Below are positions 1-8,811 of a DNA stretch of 64,000 nucleotides, one piece after another. The position numbers were made by a program, and so were the translations under genes. The DNA is from an uncultured Christensenella sp. (GTDB lineage Bacteria; Bacillota; Clostridia; Christensenellales; UBA1242): positions 124,001 to 188,000 of the forward strand of contig CAJTYR010000002.1 of the NCBI GenBank assembly GCA_910584295.1, written 5' to 3'. The notes under the pieces were generated by a model that did not search any database, was not told where the DNA came from, and saw only the letters and a list, made by a program, of their open reading frames with translations. How positions within the stretch are numbered: position 1 is the stretch's first letter; each line of letters starts with the position of its first letter.

Positions 1-3000
1 ATGACAATTTCAGATTCTTACTCAATCACACAAGTTGAAAGAAATGATATATTTGCAAAAGCAGTATCAAGTTCGCCAGATAAAAAAATTTTCTTCATGG
101 GGACTTCTGCAATTACTCGTGGACAAGTTATCAATGGAACTGCGGAGACTTATAAAAAGAAACAGGGGGATTCTGAAAAAAATAATGGCTATATCTCAAG
201 TGAAAGTTTGGCACTTTCTTATAAAGACGCCTATAAGTTTAGTGGAAGAGGATTGCAAGCTGGTGCTGATTATGATTGGACTTTGTCGGAAGGAAAAACT
301 CAACCAAGCTTAAAAGGCGACGATAAAGGTCAAAACACTTGGTATTTCTCTCGCCTAACAAACTATGGATATGCTTCCCATGGATTTGGATATTTGAAGA
401 ATTCAACAACTTATATCTATGACAATGAAGAGTACAAACCAGTTGATTATGATACTTTGATTTCAAAAGAAGAAAACTTCGAATCTGAAGACAGCAAGGG
501 CGAAGACTCTCCTTGGTATCTTGGGGTTCCAAGTGTTGGAAAGTTTGAACAAATGCTTGAAACTGTGGATTCAAAAGAAGAAAATACTGCTTATGATAAA
601 AATTTCAAGTTTGTCTTGAAATATGGTCTCTCATTGAAAAACACGAAGGGGTTGGTTGATAAATCAGTAGGTAAAACCGACAAAGATTTCGTTTTTGATG
701 GAAATGGAAACACAATTGATTTTGAAGATGCATCAATTTCAATCGGACTCTTCAATAAAGTTGTGGGAACTATCAAAAATTTGAGACTTGTTAATGTGAA
801 TGTTGAGGCGAATAATATCAATGGTGCAGGAGCTTTGGCTGCTCAAGTAGATGGAGAAATTGAAAACATCACAGCAACTGGAAATATAAAAGTGACAGAT
901 GCTAATATTGAATTTAATGGAAGTAAGACGAGCATATCTGTTGGTGGAATTGTTGGACAATTAAAAGGTGAGGGCTCAAAACTTCAAAGTTTGATAAATA
1001 TAACCAATGAGAAAAAAAACAATGCAATTATTGGTGGTGTTATTGGTATATTAGATGGCTTAACTGCTAATTCGATTGCAAAAATAGACTATGCTTCAAG
1101 CATGGGTATTTTGAAAAATGCCCCATCTTCCGCTGAAACTTCTTTAGGATGTGTTGTTGAGTCTACATATCTTAGGGCTGGTACTAATGCGGAAATCAAA
1201 AGCGCTTTCAATACTTTGCATGCAATAACTGGTGGAGTTGTGGGATATGTAAAACAATCGGAAGGAGAAAGAAAAAATAGAAAAATATCAGACTCATATA
1301 ATGGAAACTCTGTTTTAAGTAGCTATGGCAAGACTGGTGAAACTGCAAAGTGCAATGTTGTTTCTGGTGGTGTTGTCGGTTATGCAGACTGTGTCATAAT
1401 TGAGAATTGTTATAATGCTTCTCTTGTTGGTGCAGGTAATTATGCACAAAATTCTGGCGTAAATTATGCTGGCGGAATTGTTGGTTATGCAAAATCTGGA
1501 AGTATGGTTAATTGCATTAATGATGGTGCTGTTCAAGCTTTAAGTGGGGTAAGTAAATATAAAATTCAAACAGAAATTTTGAATAATGGATCTGCATCAA
1601 TAGATGCAAATGCTGATCCAAGCGATTTGCTCTATAAAATCACAATGACATACAACCCTTGCTCTGCTAGACTTGTGAATGCATATGGACTTGGGTATGC
1701 AACTACTGGTTCTGGGTTTACGTTTGATGACAATAATAAGACTACAATAAACAACATTAAAAATGATGGAAATATTGGAGAATTTTCAACTGTTAGTTAT
1801 TTGCTTTTCAATAGAAATCAGATATTGGATAATGATAGTCAAAAAAATTATGTTGGATCATTTGCTTCAGGAATATCAGAAAAAACCACTAAGAATCTTC
1901 AGTTGGGGGGAGAAACACCAACAGATCTTGGTGGAACAGGATTGAAAATGAGTGGTGTTGACTCTTATGGATTCCCTTCAAGAGTCTATGGAATCGACAC
2001 AATTACAAGAAGTTTGAAGAGTGATCATTCATTTGTAAGATTTATTAATGGCAAGAAAGGTGAAAATAGAGATTTTGCAAGCACAGAAGTTTATGAAGTA
2101 TCTGGTGAAAGCGGAGCACTTAATATAAGTAGTGGAAGTGGCGAGATTATATCCAATATGGTGGCAAGCACAGATTATTATTCTTCATCTATACTTTCAA
2201 GAAAGTGGGGGAATGATCAGAATGGAGGAGATTATAAACAAGATAACTACACAACAGGTTGGATGAACTTTGATGGATATGATGCAATATTGCAATATTT
2301 CAACTTGTTTGAATCTGCCAAGGGAGTTGCATACAATAAGACATTGAAAGCAAATGTTGAACTTTCTCATAGCAACAATGTGAATATTGCGATAAACAAA
2401 ATAAACAAGGGTATCAATCCTGAAACCACTGATATGGTTAGAACAATAAATGTTAATGGAAAATATGTGGGGATTGCAAAGAGTGAAGAAAACATAAAAT
2501 CAATTCTTTCACCTTATACAGGAACATTTAATGATATAACATTCAATTTGGCTCAAACAGATAGTGATATCTCTATTGATTGGTCTTCGTTTAAACTTGA
2601 AATTGTGGGAAGTCAAGATAAACCAATTCAAGGTTATAGTTATCGTCTTGTAACAGACGAAAGCAGCAAAACTGTGACAGTAACTGGTAAAGAGAAAGAT
2701 AGCCAAATTGAGATCTATTTTGCTGACTCTTATGGTGGGAATGTAGAAATTTCTTTCAATCTTTCTTACAAAGCAAGTATGGAGTTTGAAATTTTGGAAA
2801 ATAATTCTTCAATTTCGGGAAATACATTGATTGTTGATTTGGAAAAGGTGCTTGGAGCAAATAGCAAAGATTTGGATGCGTTTAAGAAGACCTTGGAATC
2901 AAATTTGACAGAGCAAGACAAAAATAATAAGACTAAAGCAAATAAAATTGGAGATGTAACAATTATCGTATCTGATAATGAATCCTATGTATTAAGTGGT

Positions 3001-6000
3001 GCAAGATTTACAACAGATAATAAATTACATATTGATATTTCTGGCAAAGGCTTAAATCAAAACAAACTTAATCATGCATTAATGAAGGTATCTTTGGGAA
3101 TTCATAATTTGCATAAGGAAAATGGTGAGATGGCAATTAGGGCACAATCTTCACCAGTGGCAAGTTTTGAAATTCCATCTGGTGATAAATATGAAAACAT
3201 CAGATATAAATTTGCCAACTTCAGTAGTGAGACAAAGAAAGCGATGTCTTCTTCTGGATGGGTGAATAGTGGAGATAGTTTCACAAAAACTTTTGCTGGC
3301 TTTATTCAAGATTTAGGTTATAAAACTTCTGACATTTTTGCTTATAATTTGACCGGAAATGGTTATGATGTGACAATTTATTACGATGGAATAGATTTTG
3401 TTATCAGTCAAAAGTCAGGTTCTGCTCAAATAAGCAAAAATGGATCATCAATTGTTATTTCTGGTACAGATGCACAAAGCTTTATTGATTTTGCATCTTC
3501 AACAAGTGTTGATGTATATTTAAGAAATGGATTAAACAGCCAGAACAAGGTAATTCTTACTGCAACTGGAATAAATACTCCTTCATCAATCAATATTATC
3601 AATGAGCATGTTGGACCAATTGATTTGACAGGAAATATGGAGACCCAGAAGCACCATTTCTTACTCAATAATGATGATTTAACTTTGAAATATGATGATG
3701 AAAACAATGTTTTCGACGATGAGACGGAATCGGATATTGATGGTATTGTTGTTTCATCACCAGTTGAAATTGATGGTATTGACCTCAAACTTAAGACAAT
3801 CGATGTAACTTTCTTCTATGAATTTGAAGCTACAGTAAATAAAACTGTGCTTGATCAAAATCCACTGACTGGCTATGAAGTTAAAATAACAAGAGATGGA
3901 AAACTTTCAGGTATTGCTTATCTTGGTGGATATCTTAATCCAGATGATTTAAAAATGAATGTAAAACTTGGTGACTCTATAAGTGTAAATTCAGTTAAAA
4001 CGGGATTTAGTGAGAGTGGGACTGTTCTTGGTGAAATTTCTTCAGATTCAGTTGATTTGTTCAAACAAACTTCAAAAGGAATGAATACTAGCAATACAAC
4101 ATATCGTTCAGAACAAGGAATAGGAAATATATTTAATACTCAAAATATGAGGTATGTTCTTTCAATATACGAGAATATTGAGGCTAAAACTATTGGTGGC
4201 AAAGATAATGTTAGGAATACTAGAAAAACTTATAAAGTTTGGGGGAATGGCATCATAGAAGTTGAAATTGCAGATGGTGAACAGGATGATAAGAATAGAA
4301 TCTCTGAAAAATATTTATATTTACCATTTGATATTGAAGCTGGTTCAATAACAGAAACTGTTCAACAAGTGGTTCTTGATGAAGATGGACATCCAATTTA
4401 CGATGAACAGGGAAATGAACAAACAATAGAGAAGGACATCGTTACCAAATGGGATAATGTTTCTGCAGGTTATTATAAATATGATTTAAGGGGGAATTCT
4501 TCAAATCTTGAATATAATTTTACAAAATTGGATTCAATACCAGAACAAATTGCATGTGGTTTTGTTTCTCTTGGCTTTAAAGTCGACGAGCAAAATGAGA
4601 TTGTCGGTGATGGTATCTATCTAGCAAATAAGCAGACAAATGTTGATTTTAAACTTCAAGGTGCAAGAACAACCGATGAATGGAATTATGAGAATGTCCC
4701 TCTAGATCCAATTTCACTTTATATTGGAAATGGAACGAAAACAGTTAGTGTGAATAATAGCTCTAGTTTCTCAATTACAGGAACCAAGAATAAAGACAAA
4801 GAAGATGAAGAGAAGATTGAATTTAAAGATATTTCTGGATCACAGGAATTCTCACTGCCAGGTGATTATAAACTTGATCTTTTGGCTAAAAACACGGAAC
4901 AAAAAAGTTGCGAGCCAAAAAACAATGGTGAAAATCTTCAAAACAACCCATCTTATATTCTTCTTGATTCTGACATCAATATGAGTTGTGCTCAAAACTC
5001 TATATCATTGAGTCTTATTGGGACAAATTATATTATGAACTTTGTTTCTGATGGAGGATCAATGTTTGGAAGTGTTACTGCTTCAATAAGAGATGCATTC
5101 TTTGCAGGTGTTAATTCAGGCACAAGTGCAACTGCACTTTTCGCAGATAATATGGGTGTAACGCCTTTAAATGTCGGTTTATATGGATCTATTAGAAATA
5201 TAAATGTAGATGAAGTGTCTGTTTTTAGCGATTATGTTGAGAAAAAGAAATTTGAAAATGGAACAAAAACTAACCAAGACTTATCTTTTGATAAGTCGAA
5301 AGATGAAGGAATAAAAAATAGCGTGTCATTGATTGGATTGAATGCTAGAACAGGTGAAGATGTTGAAGTTGTTCTTAAAACTCACGACTTTGCTGCTGAC
5401 GATAAAGCAATTTTGGTTGCTGGCGATGCAATGATTGGTAAGAATGCTTTTGATTTGTCGTTGTCTGGAACAAAAGATAAGAGTTATAATGTTTTGAAAA
5501 ATGGATCTACAAATAAAGAAGGCATTATAAGAATCTCAGCCAATGGAAAAACCAATTCAGACTCTGGCAATGGCTTGACAGGAAATAGCGGAAAGAAAGG
5601 TGGAACAATTGAGTCCTCATATGGAAGCGTTGTGAAGGTTGAAGGATATTCCTCAATTGGTGGATATGGTGGCGATGGTGCACATGGAAGATTTGTAAGT
5701 AACGCTCTTGGCGGAGGACAAGCTGGTGCGGCTGGAGCTAAAGCGGGCTCTGGTGAATTCCGTAAGACTAATAAAGATCAATTCAGAGGAAATTCTGGTA
5801 TTGGTGGCTTTGGAAGAATTGAAGTTGTTTCCGATGGCGATTACAAACTTCGAACTTCAGCAAATGGTGGCACTGAAACTGTTGCAGGCTCAAATGGAAA
5901 ATTGATTGCAGACAGCACTTACCACAGCACCACTAGTGATGGTGTATGGGCATTTTTTGGATCTCAAATTTCAAATTTTGCAACTAATACAGAAATCAAA

Positions 6001-6366
6001 ACGCAATATAAAGTATATAGTTATGCATGGGGATGTCCAGAAACTGAATCTGGTTGGCAAACAAAAGTAAGAAATAGTATTACGGATAACTCAGAAGGCA
6101 AGGCTATTTCTCAATCTAATTCTTTAAGAGGGGTTTTCTCTGGCAGTGGAAATTTGGGCAATTGTAGACAGATTGAGAATATATACAACCATACTACAGT
6201 AAATTTGGGTCACTTCCTTAGCTTATGGCCAACATTTCCATATTGGTGGGGTAATTCACACTTTGTTTATGATTGGTTTAAGGTTTCTTGGACAAGTGGT
6301 GAAACACTTAATGGTGCTGGTGGATTTACGGATGTTTCTGGAGTGGTTCATAATAATGTTGCATAA
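1..6366 (+). CDS. giant GLUG-repeat surface protein, 5' end probably outside window
   Basis: At least 2121 residues. The frame is open at base 1, no ribosome binding site can be seen, and the first residues are not a signal peptide, so the true start probably lies upstream. Residues of about 230-530 hold GLUG-type segments, seen as recurring GGIVGY, GGVVGY and ALAAQV cores followed by an N-C-Y/I-N turn; these fold as beta-helix rungs in bacterial adhesins. The long middle part is beta-rich and polar, without recognised domains. Residues of about 1850-1930 are very rich in glycine (GGYGGDGAHG, GGGQAGAAGA). The C-terminus is aromatic and Gly-rich, with no LPXTG signal or membrane anchor. Secretion and a surface or adhesive role are inferred. 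A RadC-like gene follows after 25 bp. The second giant protein of the window (23301-33965) uses the same GLUG module. Confidence 0.8.
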   Translation: MTISDSYSITQVERNDIFAKAVSSSPDKKIFFMGTSAITRGQVINGTAETYKKKQGDSEKNNGYISSESLALSYKDAYKFSGRGLQAGADYDWTLSEGKTQPSLKGDDKGQNTWYFSRLTNYGYASHGFGYLKNSTTYIYDNEEYKPVDYDTLISKEENFESEDSKGEDSPWYLGVPSVGKFEQMLETVDSKEENTAYDKNFKFVLKYGLSLKNTKGLVDKSVGKTDKDFVFDGNGNTIDFEDASISIGLFNKVVGTIKNLRLVNVNVEANNINGAGALAAQVDGEIENITATGNIKVTDANIEFNGSKTSISVGGIVGQLKGEGSKLQSLINITNEKKNNAIIGGVIGILDGLTANSIAKIDYASSMGILKNAPSSAETSLGCVVESTYLRAGTNAEIKSAFNTLHAITGGVVGYVKQSEGERKNRKISDSYNGNSVLSSYGKTGETAKCNVVSGGVVGYADCVIIENCYNASLVGAGNYAQNSGVNYAGGIVGYAKSGSMVNCINDGAVQALSGVSKYKIQTEILNNGSASIDANADPSDLLYKITMTYNPCSARLVNAYGLGYATTGSGFTFDDNNKTTINNIKNDGNIGEFSTVSYLLFNRNQILDNDSQKNYVGSFASGISEKTTKNLQLGGETPTDLGGTGLKMSGVDSYGFPSRVYGIDTITRSLKSDHSFVRFINGKKGENRDFASTEVYEVSGESGALNISSGSGEIISNMVASTDYYSSSILSRKWGNDQNGGDYKQDNYTTGWMNFDGYDAILQYFNLFESAKGVAYNKTLKANVELSHSNNVNIAINKINKGINPETTDMVRTINVNGKYVGIAKSEENIKSILSPYTGTFNDITFNLAQTDSDISIDWSSFKLEIVGSQDKPIQGYSYRLVTDESSKTVTVTGKEKDSQIEIYFADSYGGNVEISFNLSYKASMEFEILENNSSISGNTLIVDLEKVLGANSKDLDAFKKTLESNLTEQDKNNKTKANKIGDVTIIVSDNESYVLSGARFTTDNKLHIDISGKGLNQNKLNHALMKVSLGIHNLHKENGEMAIRAQSSPVASFEIPSGDKYENIRYKFANFSSETKKAMSSSGWVNSGDSFTKTFAGFIQDLGYKTSDIFAYNLTGNGYDVTIYYDGIDFVISQKSGSAQISKNGSSIVISGTDAQSFIDFASSTSVDVYLRNGLNSQNKVILTATGINTPSSINIINEHVGPIDLTGNMETQKHHFLLNNDDLTLKYDDENNVFDDETESDIDGIVVSSPVEIDGIDLKLKTIDVTFFYEFEATVNKTVLDQNPLTGYEVKITRDGKLSGIAYLGGYLNPDDLKMNVKLGDSISVNSVKTGFSESGTVLGEISSDSVDLFKQTSKGMNTSNTTYRSEQGIGNIFNTQNMRYVLSIYENIEAKTIGGKDNVRNTRKTYKVWGNGIIEVEIADGEQDDKNRISEKYLYLPFDIEAGSITETVQQVVLDEDGHPIYDEQGNEQTIEKDIVTKWDNVSAGYYKYDLRGNSSNLEYNFTKLDSIPEQIACGFVSLGFKVDEQNEIVGDGIYLANKQTNVDFKLQGARTTDEWNYENVPLDPISLYIGNGTKTVSVNNSSSFSITGTKNKDKEDEEKIEFKDISGSQEFSLPGDYKLDLLAKNTEQKSCEPKNNGENLQNNPSYILLDSDINMSCAQNSISLSLIGTNYIMNFVSDGGSMFGSVTASIRDAFFAGVNSGTSATALFADNMGVTPLNVGLYGSIRNINVDEVSVFSDYVEKKKFENGTKTNQDLSFDKSKDEGIKNSVSLIGLNARTGEDVEVVLKTHDFAADDKAILVAGDAMIGKNAFDLSLSGTKDKSYNVLKNGSTNKEGIIRISANGKTNSDSGNGLTGNSGKKGGTIESSYGSVVKVEGYSSIGGYGGDGAHGRFVSNALGGGQAGAAGAKAGSGEFRKTNKDQFRGNSGIGGFGRIEVVSDGDYKLRTSANGGTETVAGSNGKLIADSTYHSTTSDGVWAFFGSQISNFATNTEIKTQYKVYSYAWGCPETESGWQTKVRNSITDNSEGKAISQSNSLRGVFSGSGNLGNCRQIENIYNHTTVNLGHFLSLWPTFPYWWGNSHFVYDWFKVSWTSGETLNGAGGFTDVSGVVHNNVA

Positions 6367-6390
6367 CAGTAAAATGCTTAGGAGGAAAAA

Positions 6391-7131
6391 ATGAAAAAAG
6401 TTGAGAAGAATATTCATGATGGGCATAGGGCGAGATTGGTCGATTTGGCAACAAATGCAGGAGTTGATGCAATGAGCGATGTGCAAGTTGTGGAATTCTT
6501 CTTGACTTACATTTTTCCAAGAGGAGATGTCAATCCGCTTGCTCACAGACTTCTGAACAAGTTTGAGACTTTCAATCAAATCGTTGAGGCAGACATCAAC
6601 GACCTTATGACTGTTGACGGAATCAATGAAAGATCTGCGAAAAAGATTAAACTGTTCAAAGATTTATTCTTCTATTTTACAACTGCAAAGATGGGCAAAA
6701 AATTTGTGGTGAATTGCAAAGCTGATATCATTTCTGTGGTGGAGGATTGTTTGCGTTTTCGCACAACCGAAAATATGATTTTGCTTGCAATAAGTGCAGG
6801 AAACATCATAACTCATCGCAGAAATATTTCGGCAAACAGTTCGGGGCATGTTGAGACATCTGTTATGGAAGTTACAAACTTTTTGGCCTCAACAAAGCCT
6901 GCACACTTGGTGGTTGCACATTGTCATCCTTATGGAAAAGCCATGCCGTCTGATACGGATGGGAAAGGCTTTTCGACCATTAAACAAATTTGCTTCACAT
7001 GTGGAGTTGATTTAATTGATTCTTACATTGTGGGCGAAGATGGAGTTTTCAGTCAGAGAGATGACAAAATGGTGAGGACCTATTATGATGTTGAACAATT
7101 AAAAACGGTTTTTAAAAATATCGTAGAATAA
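6391..7131 (+). CDS. radC: RadC-like JAB/MPN+ domain protein (first copy)
   Basis: 246 residues. The N-terminus holds an IHDGHRARL motif, then a helix-hairpin-helix-like region (about 70-90, VDGINERSAKKIK). The C-terminal RadC/JAB domain carries an intact metal motif: H177, H179, S187 and D190 fit H-x-H-x7-S-x2-D. The usual HNHP is HCHP here. The start is set by a strong AGGAGG site 6 bp before ATG. The gene lies 25 bp behind the giant surface protein and may be co-transcribed with it. The family is annotated as a DNA repair protein, but a repair role has not been established; the fold suggests a metal-dependent hydrolase, perhaps a deubiquitinase-like peptidase. A paralogue on the other strand (15531-16250) shares the same N-terminal signature, including the stretch FFLTYIFPRGDVNPLAHRLL. 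Confidence 0.9.
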   Translation: MKKVEKNIHDGHRARLVDLATNAGVDAMSDVQVVEFFLTYIFPRGDVNPLAHRLLNKFETFNQIVEADINDLMTVDGINERSAKKIKLFKDLFFYFTTAKMGKKFVVNCKADIISVVEDCLRFRTTENMILLAISAGNIITHRRNISANSSGHVETSVMEVTNFLASTKPAHLVVAHCHPYGKAMPSDTDGKGFSTIKQICFTCGVDLIDSYIVGEDGVFSQRDDKMVRTYYDVEQLKTVFKNIVE

Positions 7132-7132
7132 A

Positions 7133-7159
7133 AAAAGTCAATTATTTTTGACTTTTTTT
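7133..7159 (+). terminator. intrinsic terminator of radC copy 1
   Basis: Stem AAAAGTCA / TGACTTTT with an 8-base loop and a run of T, directly after the stop codon. AT-rich sequence without a gene continues to 7258. Confidence 0.85.
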
Positions 7160-7258
7160 ATTATTTTTATAAATATCGTAAATTAAATAAAAACTTTAAA
7201 AAATAAAAATACTAAAAATTGGATAAGTAAAGGAAAATAGCAATCTTAATTAAATATT

Positions 7259-7642
7259 TTAAAATAGCTTAATTAAATAAAAGCAAATTATAATTCCCAA
7301 AGAAGCACCTAAAAAAGAGGCAATAAATATTAATAAAATATTTAAGTAATTTATTTTTTTTCTTGGTTCAGAGGTTTTTAAATACTTTGGTTTTTCAGTT
7401 TCTAAAATTTCAAATCCATATGGAAGCACAGCGACACAATATGTCCCTTCATCATCATATTTGATGGAAATGATATCTTGTCTTTCAAGATGTGTCAAAA
7501 TGTGTTTAACGGCTTCACTATCCATGCGAAAATGTCTTGGCAAAGACATAATTATGTCTGCCACTTCCACAATATGATAGTTTCCATTTCCACACTCTTT
7601 TGCAAGTATGTTTAGGATAAGTTTTGATTTTGTGTCTATCAT
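7259..7642 (-). CDS. winged-helix-like protein with C-terminal membrane anchor
   Basis: 127 residues from the ATG at 7642 (MIDTKSKL). A longer frame opens at a TTG at 7732. I prefer 7642 because the paralogue on the other strand aligns from that point and because a TATAAT on the minus strand (7670-7675) predicts transcription from about 7663. The first 80 residues look like a small winged-helix module (helix, VADIIMSL, DSEAVKHILTHLERQDIISI, then a beta wing ending in YCVAVLP). A Lys-rich linker follows, then one hydrophobic helix (about 100-124). Such proteins occur in Clostridia without known function. Cytoplasmic head and membrane tail suggest a membrane-tethered DNA-binding or regulatory protein, which is inference. 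Confidence 0.7.
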   Translation of the reverse strand: MIDTKSKLILNILAKECGNGNYHIVEVADIIMSLPRHFRMDSEAVKHILTHLERQDIISIKYDDEGTYCVAVLPYGFEILETEKPKYLKTSEPRKKINYLNILLIFIASFLGASLGIIICFYLIKLF

Positions 7643-7669
7643 GATTTTATTTTGTCTTTCTGGCAAAAC

Positions 7670-7693
7670 ATTATACATTTGCATTTTGTATGA
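7670..7693. promoter_or_regulatory. divergent, nearly overlapping -10 boxes
   Basis: Minus strand: TATAAT at 7670-7675, about 21 bases of leader before the ATG at 7642. Plus strand: TATGAT at 7688-7693, about 26-33 bases before the ATG at 7726. The two -10 boxes are 12 bp apart, so both genes cannot easily be transcribed from the same DNA molecule at once. The -35 boxes are weak. Confidence 0.5.
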
Positions 7694-7725
7694 TTTGCGA
7701 AATTTTTGGGGAAACTTATTGTGAT

Positions 7726-8085
7726 ATGACAAAGAAAGAAAAGATGGTTATGTCGCACCTTTGCAACAAGTGCCAAAGAAACAAAACCTATTTGATTTCA
7801 CCTCAAGAGATTGCACAGGTCTTGGCAAAAAGATACATTGTTTCAGTTGAAGAAATTGATGAGATTATGGTTTCTCTCTCAAATGATAATTTGATTGAGT
7901 TTGTTGTTTCTGATGGTAAAAATGGTTATTTTTATTGCGTGACTTTGAAAAAAAGTGGACAAACATTTGTTGCAGACACAAAAAAGAAAAGAAAAACTTT
8001 TGGGCTGTTGGTGCTTAGGAGTTGTTTTTTGGCGACTGTTTCTTTTATCTTTGGTGTGATATTGAGAGCAATATTTAAAAGTTAG
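7726..8085 (+). CDS. winged-helix-like protein with C-terminal membrane anchor (paralogue of 7259-7642)
   Basis: 119 residues from the ATG at 7726 (MTKKEKMVM). An upstream ATG at 7690 is in frame but lies within the predicted promoter; GGGGAA at about 7709-7714 can serve 7726. Residues 1-75 resemble a winged helix (LISPQEIAQVLAKRY, VSVEEIDEIMVSLSNDNLIEF, FYCVTLKKSG), followed by KKKRK and one hydrophobic helix near 93-113. The layout aligns with the divergent neighbour along its whole length: head, Y-C-V-x-L strand, basic linker, TM tail. Function is unknown; a membrane-tethered regulator is a guess from architecture. Confidence 0.75.
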   Translation: MTKKEKMVMSHLCNKCQRNKTYLISPQEIAQVLAKRYIVSVEEIDEIMVSLSNDNLIEFVVSDGKNGYFYCVTLKKSGQTFVADTKKKRKTFGLLVLRSCFLATVSFIFGVILRAIFKS

Positions 8086-8102
8086 ACTTCTAGAATTTGG
8101 TC

Positions 8103-8131
8103 TTGAAATTGATTTTGGAATATGTTATAAT
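8103..8131 (+). promoter_or_regulatory. promoter of the transglutaminase-like gene
   Basis: TTGAAA (8103-8108), 17 bp, TATAAT (8126-8131) preceded by TGT (extended -10). Transcription should start near 8138, just upstream of the CGGAGGAAAAG ribosome binding site. Confidence 0.8.
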
Positions 8132-8153
8132 TTTCGCATAAACGGAGGAAAAG

Positions 8154-8699
8154 ATGTTTGAGGTTATTTCAGAAGTGAAAATTAACGAACAGGAACTTGC
8201 AAGAAGAGCAAAGATTGATGAAGAATACAGAAACAAGATTTTGGCACTGGCAAAAATTGTGCAAGGCTCTGGAAGTTTTATTCAAAAAAGGGTTGTTTGT
8301 AAAAGATTGTTTGACTGGTTTTGCAACAATGTTTCTTATGATTATGAAATTTTGAAAAACAAGAAAGACAGCGGTGCGTATATGCCAACTAAATATACAT
8401 ACAACGGATGTGAAATCTTCAGCAGTGAAAAATACGCTGCAATTTTGTTGAAAAAGGGTGGTTGCACTGCTTTTGCTGAAGCATTTAAGGATGTTTGTGA
8501 GTTACTTAACATCAATTGCAAAGTTGTGAGTGGCTCTGACAAAGAAGTGATTTTGCCAACTTTTAGGATTGCTCATTCTTGGAATGAAGTCACCATTGAT
8601 GGCAAAAGAGCCACAGTTGACTTGGATCCGCATTTCCGTACATTTATGTCAGCGCCAAGAACACATCAGACTTTTGTAATTCGAAGTGTCAAAAAATAG
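8154..8699 (+). CDS. transglutaminase-like cysteine protease fold protein
   Basis: 181 residues with an excellent GGAGG site. The C-terminal half has the transglutaminase-like triad in order: C104 in KGGCTAFAEAF, H141 in RIAHSWNEV and D156 in ATVDLD. No signal peptide or membrane segment is seen, so the protein is expected in the cytoplasm. The N-terminal 60 residues are helical and resemble the lead-in of this fold (VVCKRLFDWFCNNVSYDYE). In bacteria the superfamily mostly contains peptidases or amidases; the substrate cannot be predicted. It stands alone, with its own promoter and terminator. Confidence 0.8.
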   Translation: MFEVISEVKINEQELARRAKIDEEYRNKILALAKIVQGSGSFIQKRVVCKRLFDWFCNNVSYDYEILKNKKDSGAYMPTKYTYNGCEIFSSEKYAAILLKKGGCTAFAEAFKDVCELLNINCKVVSGSDKEVILPTFRIAHSWNEVTIDGKRATVDLDPHFRTFMSAPRTHQTFVIRSVKK

Positions 8700-8715
8700 A
8701 TTTTTTAAATTAATG

Positions 8716-8757
8716 CCATACCTTGATTATTTTTAGGGGTATGGTATAATTTTTTTG
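8716..8757 (+). terminator. terminator that embeds the first uvrB promoter
   Basis: Stem CCATACC / GGTATGG with a 15-base loop, then a short gap and seven T. The loop contains TTGATT (8723-8728), 16 bp before TATAAT (8745-8750), which is preceded by TGG. The same bases can thus end one transcript and start the next. Confidence 0.7.
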
Positions 8758-8795
8758 TAATATTTAAAAATTGTTTAGGAGCAAACTTTCAATTT

Positions 8796-8811
8796 TGATA
8801 TAATAATTTTA
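8796..8811 (+). promoter_or_regulatory. extended -10 promoter giving a leaderless uvrB mRNA
   Basis: TGA-TATAAT (TATAAT at 8799-8804) ends 6 bp before the ATG at 8811. The normal start point, 7 bases after the -10, is the A of ATG. No Shine-Dalgarno site precedes the codon; a TAGGAG lies 30 bases away. There is no good -35 at 17 bp, as expected for an extended -10. Confidence 0.6.

Noticed and set aside
8796..8811. TAGGAG at 8775-8780 as the uvrB ribosome binding site
   Set aside because: It is 30 bases from the ATG, too far for initiation.
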